Positions 30,793 through 38,178 of a stretch of 55,239 nucleotides of DNA are shown in pieces (position 1 is the stretch's first letter; each line of letters starts with the position of its first letter). Under the pieces are notes generated by a model, which had not been told where the DNA came from, ran no database searches, and worked only from the letters and a program-made list of their open reading frames with translations. Source of the DNA: an uncultured bacterium. GTDB lineage: Bacteria > Cyanobacteriota > Vampirovibrionia > Gastranaerophilales > Gastranaerophilaceae. Position numbers and translations under genes: made by a program. The stretch spans positions 1-55,239 of the forward strand of contig CACYOO010000010.1 in NCBI GenBank assembly GCA_902776035.1, written 5' to 3'.

Positions 30793-31812
30793 ATGTCTGC
30801 TAACGATAAAAATTTATTTGATATAAATAGATTTAAACAAGATAAGAAAAAAAATAAACTTCTTGAAGAAGCAAGAGAATTTATTGATAATAATGAAATA
30901 AGAAAAGCTTTAAAAATATCTCGTAAAGCATATAATTTATTTCCAAAATCAAAAGAAATAATTTTTACTTATGCTCAATCTCTCTTTTTATGTGGATATA
31001 AGAACAAAGCCACTAAATTACTTGAACAGATAGAAGATTATAAAGAGCCGTATTATACCGGTTCTTGGGTGTGGTTTTTGTTGTCGGTTTGCTATTGTTA
31101 TCAAAATAAGAAATTATCAAAAGCATTAGAATACATAAATCGTGCAATAAAATCAGATGAAGAAAATTTTAGTAATGTAGTTTTAGGTAGATTTTATTTA
31201 GCAAAAGCTCGAATTTTATATGCATTGGGTAATTATGATATGGCATTATCATTTTTACAAAAAACTAATGATATAGTAGAAACACTTGTATCGAAAATAT
31301 ATATGTCAAAAGTTTGTATAAAATTAGGTGAATATTTAAAAGCGAGGTTATATTTTAACAAAGTTTTAAAAGAACTTTATTTAGAAGGAATAGAAATTTT
31401 TGAAAAAGAAAAAAAGGATATTTTTACATACGATGAGATAGATGTTATTTTAGATGTATTATTAAATAAATTAAAATATATAAAAAGAAATTCGAAAATA
31501 AAAAAATCTATTATAGAAAACAAAGAGTTTTGTTCATTAAAATCTGCGGATTTTATTGTATATTCTGATAAATTTGCTATTGGTTTAAAATATGATAAAA
31601 AAATAAACCCGGCACTGTTTGTTGTTTATAAAAGCAATAAAGTATCAAAAACATTAATATTATCATTTATATTTAAAATAGTAATATTAAAAGATAAAAT
31701 TACGGGAAGATTATATAGAAATACATTATTGTATGCAATGATTGATAAAAAATTTTTTACTCCTGTTGCGGAAATATACGCTTATGTAGATTACATAAAA
31801 AAGAAAAAATAA
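30793..31812 (+). CDS. TPR-repeat protein
   Basis: 339 residues. Tetratricopeptide-like helical pairs run from about 22 to 200 (ALKISRKAYNLFPKSKEIIFTYAQ, ALEYINRAIKSDEENFSNVVLGRFYLAKARILYALGNYDMAL in segments). The C-terminal 110 residues are lysine/isoleucine-rich and not recognised. It has no signal peptide and probably acts as a scaffold in the cytoplasm. The start lacks a ribosome binding site and lies just after the cupin stop, suggesting coupling. It ends just before the deleted tRNA copy at 31832. Confidence 0.68.
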   Translation: MSANDKNLFDINRFKQDKKKNKLLEEAREFIDNNEIRKALKISRKAYNLFPKSKEIIFTYAQSLFLCGYKNKATKLLEQIEDYKEPYYTGSWVWFLLSVCYCYQNKKLSKALEYINRAIKSDEENFSNVVLGRFYLAKARILYALGNYDMALSFLQKTNDIVETLVSKIYMSKVCIKLGEYLKARLYFNKVLKELYLEGIEIFEKEKKDIFTYDEIDVILDVLLNKLKYIKRNSKIKKSIIENKEFCSLKSADFIVYSDKFAIGLKYDKKINPALFVVYKSNKVSKTLILSFIFKIVILKDKITGRLYRNTLLYAMIDKKFFTPVAEIYAYVDYIKKKK

Positions 31813-31831
31813 TTTAGAATATAAAACTAAA

Positions 31832-31887
31832 AACCTTCAACTTGTTTGTTGAAGGTTTCATTCTTTAAAATGGTGGGGGCTAATAGC
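31832..31887 (-). pseudogene. deleted tRNA-Ile copy with its terminator (left boundary of island)
   Basis: The hairpin AACCTTCAAC/GTTGAAGGTT (31832-31857), the spacer ATTCTTTAAAA and TGGTGGG (31871-31877, complement of a tRNA 3-prime CCCACCA) closely match the sequence after the intact tRNA-Ile at 33734-33779. TGGTGGG is then followed directly by GGCTAATAGC (31878-31887), matching the complement of the tRNA 5-prime end; about 60 internal bases are missing. This is a tRNA-Ile copy reduced to its two ends, in the same orientation as the intact gene. Confidence 0.7.
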
Positions 31888-32021
31888 AAGGGTTTTAGAT
31901 AAAAAACTGAAAATATTAACTTATGTTTTATGCATATTGATGTAGTTATCAATAAAATTTTTTTGTGATAGAGTGGATTTATTTAAAAAGTAAAAGTAAG
32001 TATGTATTTAAAGGATATAAC

Positions 32022-32684
32022 ATGGCAAAATCGCGTATTGTGAAATATATTATTGCAGGAAGTCTAGTTATTGTATTAGGTGGAATATTTGGATTTGTCT
32101 ATGGACACATTAACTCTGCAATCAAAAAGGATAGCAATCAAGAAGTAGTTGACAAAAATCAAAATACAAAAAATGCTATACCACTTGATGTAAAGACAGA
32201 CTATATAGGTAATTGGGGTGATTTATATAGTCAGCGAGCTAGTTTATCTGTCGAAGATATTGGAAACAATCAATTAAAAGTTGATATTAAATGGTCAAAT
32301 TCAGCAGTAAGTGGTACTAGTTGGTCTTTTACGTGTAATTATCAAAATAATTCAAATAATTTAGTTTGCAATAATGGTAAACAAATTGATACTTATGAAC
32401 AGTGTAACGGAAGAAAAATGGATGATGCCGGAGAAGTCGATGAGTGTTCTAACTCTGGTGGAGATGTAAAAGAGGTTGATGAAACAGTCAAAAACAATAT
32501 GTCTGCTACATTCAGTTTAATAAAAGGCAACCTAAAGCAAGCTATGGATGATGTCGGTTTCTTTGGTGATAGAGATGATGTAATAAAAAATAGTGAAGAT
32601 ATGACTTTATATATAAAGGATGTTTCTGATGAAGATACCAAAGCATGTCTTAAAAAATGTGTATTTTCTAAGTATAAAAATTAG
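32022..32684 (+). CDS. membrane-anchored Cys-rich hypothetical protein
   Basis: 220 residues from ATG 32022, which has AAAGGA correctly spaced; the frame is open 19 codons further up. One N-terminal transmembrane helix (about 8-27, YIIAGSLVIVLGGIFGFVYG) anchors an exported domain with six cysteines (FTCNYQ, LVCNNG, EQCNGR, DECSNS, ACLKKC) that could form disulfides. Acidic and Asn-rich; family not recognised. It lies inside the tRNA-bounded island, 145 bases before the Fic gene and probably with its own promoter. Confidence 0.6.
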   Translation: MAKSRIVKYIIAGSLVIVLGGIFGFVYGHINSAIKKDSNQEVVDKNQNTKNAIPLDVKTDYIGNWGDLYSQRASLSVEDIGNNQLKVDIKWSNSAVSGTSWSFTCNYQNNSNNLVCNNGKQIDTYEQCNGRKMDDAGEVDECSNSGGDVKEVDETVKNNMSATFSLIKGNLKQAMDDVGFFGDRDDVIKNSEDMTLYIKDVSDEDTKACLKKCVFSKYKN

Positions 32685-32757
32685 CTTTGAAAATGTCCTT
32701 TAGTATATTAGTTATTATAATATAACATACAAATATATTATAAAATAAAAATTCCTG

Positions 32758-32823
32758 TATCGGTAAAATTATGTAATTCTTTATGTAGTTAAAATTGAAA
32801 TATTGCCGATAATATATTATAAT
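32758..32823 (+). promoter_or_regulatory. Fic gene promoter with inverted-repeat operator, leaderless start
   Basis: TTGAAA (32795-32800) and TATAAT (32818-32823) are 17 bases apart, close to consensus. The ATG at 32830 follows six bases later, at the predicted transcription start. An inverted repeat TATCGGTAAAATT (32758-32770) and AATATTGCCGATA (32799-32811) matches at 11 of 13 positions; its right arm covers the promoter spacer, as expected for a repressor site. Confidence 0.6.
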
Positions 32824-32829
32824 GAATAT

Positions 32830-33723
32830 ATGAAGTATTTATCAGTAAGTGAAATTGCAAAATTATGGAATATATCGGAAAGGTCTGTGAGAAATTATTG
32901 TGCATCAGGTAGAATTCCTGAGGTCTTTTTAACGGGGAAAACTTGGAATATTCCTGAAAATGCAGTTAAACCTGATAGAAAAAATATGCATATTGATAAA
33001 CCAAAAACATTTTTGGATATTTTGAAATATGAAATGAATAATAAAATTAAAGGTGGTATATATCATAAAATTCAAATAGATTTTACGTATAATTCAAATC
33101 ATATAGAGGGTTCAAGATTAACTCACGAGCAAACAAGATATATTTATGAAACTAATTCAATAGGAATTGAAAAAAATACGATTAGTATAAATGATATTAT
33201 GGAATCCGTTAATCATTTTAGATGTATAGACCTTGTTATTGATAGGGCAAATTTTCAACTATCCGAAAATTTTATTAAAAAATTGCATTTTATTTTAAAA
33301 ACAGGTACATCAAGCAGTAATAATGAGAGATTTGTAGTAGGTGATTATAAAAAATATCCTAATATTGTAGGAAATATGGAAACCGTAAAACCAGAAAATG
33401 TTGCAAAAGAAATGCAAATGTTACTAAAAAGATATAATGAGTGCAATAAGTGTAAAACTTTAACTGATATTTTAAATTTTCATTATGAATTTGAAAAAAT
33501 ACATCCGTTTCAAGACGGAAACGGTAGAATAGGTCGTTTAATAATGTTTAAAGAATGTCTTAAAAATAATATAGTACCTTTTATAATATATGATGATTTA
33601 AAATTATTTTATTATAGAGGGCTGAATGAATGGAACAATGAAAAAGGTTATTTAATCGACACTTGTTTATCAGCACAAGATAGATTTAAGACATATTTAG
33701 ATTATTTTAAAATAAATTATTAA
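32830..33723 (+). CDS. Fic family protein with N-terminal helix-turn-helix
   Basis: 297 residues from ATG 32830. Residues 1-50 (KYLSVSEIAKLWNISERSVRNYCASGRIP in segments) form a MerR/excisionase-type DNA-binding helix-turn-helix. The Fic core has the active-site motif HPFQDGNGRIGR (from His225), complete for AMP transfer, and an inhibitory helix motif SNHIEG (89-94) matching [S/T]xxxE[G/N] before the catalytic core. The family usually transfers AMP from ATP to Tyr, Ser or Thr of target proteins. The target is unknown. The DNA-binding domain and the inverted repeat over its promoter suggest autoregulation (inference). No separate antitoxin gene is needed because the inhibitory motif is built in. 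Confidence 0.9.
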   Translation: MKYLSVSEIAKLWNISERSVRNYCASGRIPEVFLTGKTWNIPENAVKPDRKNMHIDKPKTFLDILKYEMNNKIKGGIYHKIQIDFTYNSNHIEGSRLTHEQTRYIYETNSIGIEKNTISINDIMESVNHFRCIDLVIDRANFQLSENFIKKLHFILKTGTSSSNNERFVVGDYKKYPNIVGNMETVKPENVAKEMQMLLKRYNECNKCKTLTDILNFHYEFEKIHPFQDGNGRIGRLIMFKECLKNNIVPFIIYDDLKLFYYRGLNEWNNEKGYLIDTCLSAQDRFKTYLDYFKINY

Positions 33724-33733
33724 AAATAAAAAG

Positions 33734-33757
33734 ACCTTCAACCTATTTGTTGAAGGT
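33734..33757 (-). terminator. terminator downstream of tRNA-Ile
   Basis: ACCTTCAAC (33734-33742) and GTTGAAGGT (33749-33757) form a nine-base stem with a six-base loop. On the minus strand it is followed by CTTTTTATTTTTA, ending the tRNA transcript; it may also end the Fic transcript from the other side. Confidence 0.8.
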
Positions 33758-33772
33758 TCTTATTCTTTTAAA

Positions 33773-33849
33773 TGGTGGGCCATCCAAGACTTGAACTTGG
33801 GACCTCACGCTTATCAGGCGTGCGCTCTGACCACCTGAGCTAATAGCCC
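33773..33849 (-). tRNA. tRNA-Ile(GAT)
   Basis: 77 bases on the minus strand, with encoded CCA at 33773-33775. The acceptor stem GGGCTAT pairs with ATGGCCC (one G-T pair), the D arm AGCTCAGGTGG.CAGAGC is present, the anticodon arm CGCCTGATAAGCG has anticodon GAT, and the T arm CCAAGTTCAAGTCTTGG carries the TTCAA core. It bounds the Fic island on the right; a deleted copy lies at 31832-31887. Confidence 0.95.
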
Positions 33850-33942
33850 ATTCGTGCTTACCTAAAATTTATCACAAATTTTTTTTAAAATCAAGTATTT
33901 ATTCTTGAGGGTATTTAAAAAGTCATAAAAACCAGAAAAATA

Positions 33943-33979
33943 TGAGATGCTTCGCTGTCGCTCAACATGACTAAGTCAT
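33943..33979. repeat. REP-like intergenic palindromic repeat
   Basis: TGAGATGCTTCGCTGTCGCTCA (33943-33964, shown in part) then ACATGAC is locally GC-rich and resembles the widespread intergenic sequence family TGAGAT..CTTCGCT..GCTCA..ATGAC. It runs into the palindrome ATGACTAAGTCAT (33967-33979). Only one copy is seen in the window. The 33850-34035 gap otherwise holds only A/T-rich sequence. Confidence 0.45.
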
Positions 33980-34035
33980 AATTTTAAAGTTTAAACAAAA
34001 GAATTTCAAAAATAACTTTTTAAATTTATTTGATA

Positions 34036-34683
34036 TTACATTATATTATGACAAATTTTATTTGCTATTTTTACCGGATTTTGCGGAATATATTGTACAC
34101 CGTCATGATTTACCATATTTTCATTTATCTTTTCAAATATATAAGTTATATTTTTTATTGATTTTCCTTCATTCAATATTTCAACCAATATTTTTTTTAT
34201 ATCACCCAATGTTAAATAACGTATTGTATTGCATACAAGTCGTGGGTTTGAATCTTCAATATGGTTTAAATAGTTTTCTACTGTATTATTTGTTAATAGA
34301 GTATCAAAATTATTTAAAATTATTTTCTCAAGATTTTTAATTATTTCTTCCGTTGCATCTTTTGCATTTGGTATTACATATCCCTCATAAACTGTCTTAC
34401 CCATTATTTTTATTACATATTGATTTTCTTGTAAATCCATATTGTGTAAAAAACGAGTTAAAGGAAAAATAAAACCTGTTTCATTCATTATTTGTCTTCT
34501 TAAATCCATTAATTTCTCACTTATATCATTGTGAAATAATAATATATCATTTCCAAACTCAAGACATAAAGTTTCTTCGTCTATTTCATCAAAAAGTGTA
34601 TAATAATTAGGTCTGGGGATAGTTTCTTTTGGTGGTGAAATTCTGTTTTTAATACTCGTATAAATATTTTTTAAATTAATCAT
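34036..34683 (-). CDS. orphan FlhA C-terminal-domain-like protein (soluble)
   Basis: 215 residues. LCLEFGNDILLFHNDISEKLMDLRRQ (39-64 in part), NETGFIFPLTRFLHNMDLQENQYVIKIMG and YEGYVIP (67-104) follow the pattern of FlhA/FHIPEP cytoplasmic domain 1 (IRRQ..LELG.vvP.vRirDN..L..N.YvIkI.G...a.G). Residues 128-190 (VENYLNHIEDSNPRLV, LTLGDIKKILVEILNEGKSIKNI) match the later FlhA segment (L....P.lv.el.P..l..g..qkvL..LL.E.VsIRdl). The eight-helix membrane half of FlhA is absent. A ribosome binding site AGAGG precedes the ATG. In flagellar export this domain docks chaperones; the role here is unknown. Confidence 0.6.
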   Translation of the reverse strand: MINLKNIYTSIKNRISPPKETIPRPNYYTLFDEIDEETLCLEFGNDILLFHNDISEKLMDLRRQIMNETGFIFPLTRFLHNMDLQENQYVIKIMGKTVYEGYVIPNAKDATEEIIKNLEKIILNNFDTLLTNNTVENYLNHIEDSNPRLVCNTIRYLTLGDIKKILVEILNEGKSIKNITYIFEKINENMVNHDGVQYIPQNPVKIANKICHNIM

Positions 34684-34760
34684 AAATACCTCTTTCCCTT
34701 ACCGAAAATATTTAATGATATTTCAATATAAGTCAAAAATATTAAAAAAATAATTTGCAA

Positions 34761-34789
34761 ATGACTTTTAATTTTAAAAATGATATTAT
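34761..34789 (+). promoter_or_regulatory. extended -10 promoter with very short leader
   Basis: ATGACT (34761-34766) and TATTAT (34784-34789) are 17 bases apart; TGA before the -10 makes it TGnTATTAT. The ATG at 34799 lies nine bases after the -10, leaving a leader of about two to three bases. Confidence 0.45.
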
Positions 34790-34798
34790 ATAAATACT

Positions 34799-35353
34799 AT
34801 GAAAAATAAAATCTTAATTATATTGATTATATCTGTATTTTTAGTATTCTTGACAGTAGTTAGTATATATTCAAATATAAATAAAAAAGGAGTTTATAAT
34901 ATGAAGGTTACATCAAATTCATTTCAAAATAATACATTAATTCCAATAGAGCATGCATATACATATTGTGGTGGTAAAAATGTTTCTCCTGATTTAAAAT
35001 GGGACGACATACCTGCTGATACAAAAAGTTTTGCTATAATAGTACATGATCCTGATGCACCAAGAGCAAATGGCTGGTATCATTGGTTAGTTGTTGATAT
35101 ACCTGCTGATAAAACTTCTATTGAAAAAGGTGAAAAAATATCAGGTGCAAGAGAATTAAAAAATGATTTTCAACAAACAAGTTATGGAGGTCCTTGCCCG
35201 CCATCAGGACAACATAGATATAATTTTAGTATTTATGCACTTGATGTTGAAAAATTAGATGTGTCAGAAAACGATTTACCTAAAACAGTAGAACAAATTG
35301 TTATAAAACATTCTATTGGAAAAGCTGTATTAACCGGTTTATACAAACACTAA
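34799..35353 (+). CDS. exported YbhB/YbcL family (PEBP-like) protein
   Basis: 184 residues. An N-terminal hydrophobic signal/anchor (about 4-27, ILIILIISVFLVFLTVVSIY) is followed by the phosphatidylethanolamine-binding protein fold: CGGKNVSPDLKWDDIP, the pocket motif HDPDAPRANGWYHWLVVDIP, and GPCPPSGQHRYNFSIYALD. Bacterial members resemble Raf kinase inhibitor proteins in fold, but their ligand is mostly unknown. It is alone between divergent and convergent neighbours, with no ribosome binding site because the transcript starts almost at the ATG. Confidence 0.88.
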   Translation: MKNKILIILIISVFLVFLTVVSIYSNINKKGVYNMKVTSNSFQNNTLIPIEHAYTYCGGKNVSPDLKWDDIPADTKSFAIIVHDPDAPRANGWYHWLVVDIPADKTSIEKGEKISGARELKNDFQQTSYGGPCPPSGQHRYNFSIYALDVEKLDVSENDLPKTVEQIVIKHSIGKAVLTGLYKH

Positions 35354-35379
35354 AATACAAAGTTTAAGATAATAAAAGA

Positions 35380-35400
35380 GGTTGACTTTTTTAGTCAGCC
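35380..35400 (-). terminator. terminator between convergent genes
   Basis: GGTTGACT (35380-35387) and AGTCAGCC (35393-35400) form an eight-base stem with a five-base loop. On the minus strand it is followed by TCTTTTATT, fitting the DUF378 gene that ends at 35434. Confidence 0.65.
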
Positions 35401-35433
35401 CCTTATTAATGATTTGTTATTACTAATTTTAAA

Positions 35434-35670
35434 TCAGTAATTAAGAGTTTTGCATTCACATGGTTTACATTCTGTTGAATTTTCACAGTACGGTATAAAG
35501 AACAATGCAACTATAGCACTTATACCTACTAACGAATAAATTATTCTTGATAATATTGTCATATCACCAAACATTACACTGACAAGATTAATTCCGAATA
35601 ATCCAACTAAACCCCAGTTAAATGCACCAATAAGAACTAATACATAAGCTGTATATCTTAGTATATTCAT
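35434..35670 (-). CDS. DUF378 family small membrane protein
   Basis: 78 residues with two transmembrane helices. The family signature LVLIGAFNWGLVGLFGINLVS (in part, about 11-31) and the second helix IIYSLVGISAIVALFFI are clear. The C-terminus carries four or more cysteines (CENSTECKPCECK), an unusual tail that could bind a metal. It has an ideal AAGGAGGTG ribosome binding site. Function of the family is unknown (YuzA in Bacillus). Confidence 0.85.
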   Translation of the reverse strand: MNILRYTAYVLVLIGAFNWGLVGLFGINLVSVMFGDMTILSRIIYSLVGISAIVALFFIPYCENSTECKPCECKTLNY

Positions 35671-35784
35671 TTCACACCTCCTTCTTATTATATTATTACC
35701 TGATTGTAGATTTTTTAATCCGAAAAAATGCTTAATTATAAAAGAGGATTTTTATTTTTTATTTTTTATTATTTTATTATTTTG

Positions 35785-35793
35785 TGATATTAT
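35785..35793 (+). promoter_or_regulatory. extended -10 promoter with very short leader
   Basis: TGATATTAT (35785-35793) is an extended -10 element and the ATG at 35803 follows nine bases after it. The same 9-mer and the same spacing occur before the gene at 34799. Confidence 0.45.
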
Positions 35794-35802
35794 AAAAAAG
35801 CT

Positions 35803-36519
35803 ATGACTAATTTAAATACACCTTATTATTGTATAGATGATATGTATGCAGTTGTTATAATGTCCATTTTTATTATTGGGACATTGATTTACAAGGTATA
35901 CAAATTAAAACAGGAAAATAAAAAGTTACAGAGCTTATGTACAAGTATGAAAAAATATTGTACATTGTCTTCTCCAGATAAGGTTTTTAACTATTTTGGT
36001 GTAGACATAATTAAAATTATGTTGTCAAAAAAATTAGCAGAAAATAAAGCTATAGATGGTTTAATTCAAGCAATATTTGAATTAAGAATAAAGCTTGCTG
36101 ACAGGTTAGGTTATGTTATACCTGATGTTAGAATTTTAGAAAATAAGGATTTAAAAGAAAATAATTATGAAATTTTTGTAAGAGATAAACTTTGTGATAA
36201 TTATACTGTTGTAAATCATGATAATCCTATAAAAGAAATTGTTGATAATTTGGAAATGATTTCTTTAGAAAAAATTGATAAAATATTTTTGCGTGAAAAT
36301 GCTGAAAAGTTAATGGAAAATGTTACAGATAAAGATTTACGTCAACGTTTAAAAAATCAATTGAGTATTGATGGGCTAAGACAAATTTTTATTACACTCA
36401 TAATTTCATCATATTCTATAAAAGATATTAATTATATTGCAGAGTGCCTTGACAGATATATATATCAAACAAAATCTGTTGATGAATTGGTTATGTTATT
36501 AAAAAATGATATGCAGTAA
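35803..36519 (+). CDS. membrane-anchored FlhA C-terminal-domain-like protein
   Basis: 238 residues. One transmembrane helix (about 12-32) is followed by a short coiled region and a domain like that of the gene at 34036: IKIMLSKKLAENKAIDGLIQAIFELRIKLADRLGYVIPDVRILENKDLKENNYEIFV (spanning 70-126) matches FlhA cytoplasmic domain 1, and FLRENAEKLMENVTDKDLRQRL with LSIDGLRQIFITLI.SSYSIKDI and YQTKSVDELVMLL (162-232) matches its C-terminal half. The polytopic FlhA export-gate portion is replaced by a single anchor. No other flagellar gene is nearby; the chemosensory cluster begins 650 bases downstream. Confidence 0.6.
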   Translation: MTNLNTPYYCIDDMYAVVIMSIFIIGTLIYKVYKLKQENKKLQSLCTSMKKYCTLSSPDKVFNYFGVDIIKIMLSKKLAENKAIDGLIQAIFELRIKLADRLGYVIPDVRILENKDLKENNYEIFVRDKLCDNYTVVNHDNPIKEIVDNLEMISLEKIDKIFLRENAEKLMENVTDKDLRQRLKNQLSIDGLRQIFITLIISSYSIKDINYIAECLDRYIYQTKSVDELVMLLKNDMQ

Positions 36520-36524
36520 CTATT

Positions 36525-37148
36525 TTATATCAATGATTTATAATTTGAATATACCAAGCTTGACCAATTTTCAAAATAACTTATTTGAGTTGCGGATGCG
36601 GTTCTGATATAAACTTTGTATTGATTACCTTCTGCGATATTTAATGTTGATTTGATAGCAGATTGGATAATTGAAGGGTGAGTAACAACTATTATTCTGC
36701 CTCCGATATTTTCATTTATAATATTTTCTAATATATCTTTTACTCGGTTATTAAAACTTTCTAAAATTTCTCCATTTTCAGGATAAACCGTAAGAGGATT
36801 TTTATGATATTTTTCCATTAAATCAGGATATTTTTGTTCAATTTCTTCAAAAGTTAATCCGCTCCAAATCCCGCATTTACGATTATATAGTTCCGGTAAA
36901 ACATCAAAATCCATCTTTAATTCTTGAGAGATTATTTCAGCACTTTGTACACAGCATAAGGCAGGGCTTGTATATATTTTATCGGTTTTTAATCCTCTGT
37001 TTTTTATAAATTCAAGAATTTTATTTATTTCTATATATCCTGTATCATTTATTTGAGGATAATCCTGTCTGTCTGTTATTCTGTTTTCTTCTGAATATAC
37101 TGTCGAACCATGTGATATAAATGTTACTTTACATTTTCTTTTAAACAT
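36525..37148 (-). CDS. histidine phosphatase superfamily protein, active site degenerate
   Basis: 207 residues of the phosphoglycerate-mutase-like fold: ISHGST at 11-16, SPALCCVQSAEII, the RKCGIWSGLTFEEIEQKYPD acidic loop, and VTHPSII with the second histidine. The usual RHG is SHG (Ser12 in place of Arg), and the conserved arginine of SPLxRaxQTA is replaced by Cys/Val. Both phosphate-binding arginines are thus missing, while both histidines remain, so catalysis is doubtful. It is last of a reverse-strand unit with the diguanylate cyclase and the tandem CheW (19-base gap). GAGG precedes the ATG. Confidence 0.75.
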   Translation of the reverse strand: MFKRKCKVTFISHGSTVYSEENRITDRQDYPQINDTGYIEINKILEFIKNRGLKTDKIYTSPALCCVQSAEIISQELKMDFDVLPELYNRKCGIWSGLTFEEIEQKYPDLMEKYHKNPLTVYPENGEILESFNNRVKDILENIINENIGGRIIVVTHPSIIQSAIKSTLNIAEGNQYKVYIRTASATQISYFENWSSLVYSNYKSLI

Positions 37149-37167
37149 AATACCTCGTTTTATTTAT

Positions 37168-38178
37168 TTATTTTTCTTCTATATGTAATTTTTTATCTTC
37201 AAGTATTTTATTAATATCAAGTATTAATGTTATATCATTTTTATGTACAATTTCATATTTTATGTACGAATTGTTTGATATATTTTTTGTTGCATCATTT
37301 TCATATATACCGGATATATCATGAATATCATCTACCATAAATCCAATCTTAAATACATCGGAATTGATAATTATTACTTTTGATTTGTTTTTGTATGTGC
37401 TTGGGTTAACGTTTAAAAATGATTTAAGATTTAAAACTGTTATAAAATCTCCTCTTACTGTAATAAGTCCTGATATATAATCAGGAGTACAAGGAATTGG
37501 AATCATATTTGCAGAGGTTGTAATTTCTTTAATATTTTTAATATCTATAGAATATAGTGTTTCATTTAAATAAAATGAAACATACATGTTATTGGAAAAA
37601 GTATTTTTTATGGTTAAATCTTTTGTTTTATTATTTAGGTATAATGCCCTTTCTTTTAATATTGTAATAGAATTACTATCATCAGGCATTAAACTTTGAA
37701 TATCAACATTTGACTTATTTGTATTTTCTCTTAATGCTTGTTCAAGTGCATATAAATTTAAAATAGAAACATTTTCATTGTTAATGTTATATAGAGAATT
37801 TACAATTTTATTTTCAGCAGAAAATGGCAGATTTTCTATTTTTGCAGTATCAAAGTCAACAATATTTTCAACATCATCTGCTATTAATCCAAACATTGAT
37901 TCATCTGTTTTTACTATTACTAACTTATTTAATATTGAGTATTTAGTTACTTTTAAACCTAAATGAAATCTTATATCTATAATATTAATTACAATATTGT
38001 TGTATTTTAATACTCCAACAATGTTATTAGGCATATTTTGCGGATAATCAAGATATGGAAGCTTCATAACCTCAATAACATTTTCAATCGGTACAGCATA
38101 GTAATTAGATGCTAAAGAAAAGTATAAATTTTTTTGTATATCATATCTAAATTTATCTGCAGTCAGTAATTCGTTCAT
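37168..38178 (-). CDS. tandem CheW-domain protein
   Basis: 336 residues with two CheW-like domains. The first (about 17-150) contains NYYAVPIENVIEVMKLP, GVLKYNNIVINIIDIR and GLIADDVENIV; the second (about 195-330) contains YSIDIKNIKEITT, IPIPCTPDYISGLITVRGDFITVLNLKSFL (in part) and GFMVDDIHDI. CheW couples receptors to CheA, and a double-CheW can bridge receptor arrays or resemble CheV-like adaptors, but no receiver domain is attached. The ATG lies 26 bases inside the end of the diguanylate cyclase gene. Partners are likely the MCP and CheA encoded divergently at 39700-43880. Confidence 0.88.
   Translation of the reverse strand: MNELLTADKFRYDIQKNLYFSLASNYYAVPIENVIEVMKLPYLDYPQNMPNNIVGVLKYNNIVINIIDIRFHLGLKVTKYSILNKLVIVKTDESMFGLIADDVENIVDFDTAKIENLPFSAENKIVNSLYNINNENVSILNLYALEQALRENTNKSNVDIQSLMPDDSNSITILKERALYLNNKTKDLTIKNTFSNNMYVSFYLNETLYSIDIKNIKEITTSANMIPIPCTPDYISGLITVRGDFITVLNLKSFLNVNPSTYKNKSKVIIINSDVFKIGFMVDDIHDISGIYENDATKNISNNSYIKYEIVHKNDITLILDINKILEDKKLHIEEK

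Noticed and set aside
32830-33723. Fic gene as part of a toxin-antitoxin pair with the upstream Cys-rich gene
   Set aside because: The Fic protein carries its own inhibitory motif SNHIEG, and the upstream protein is exported, so it cannot be a cytoplasmic antitoxin.
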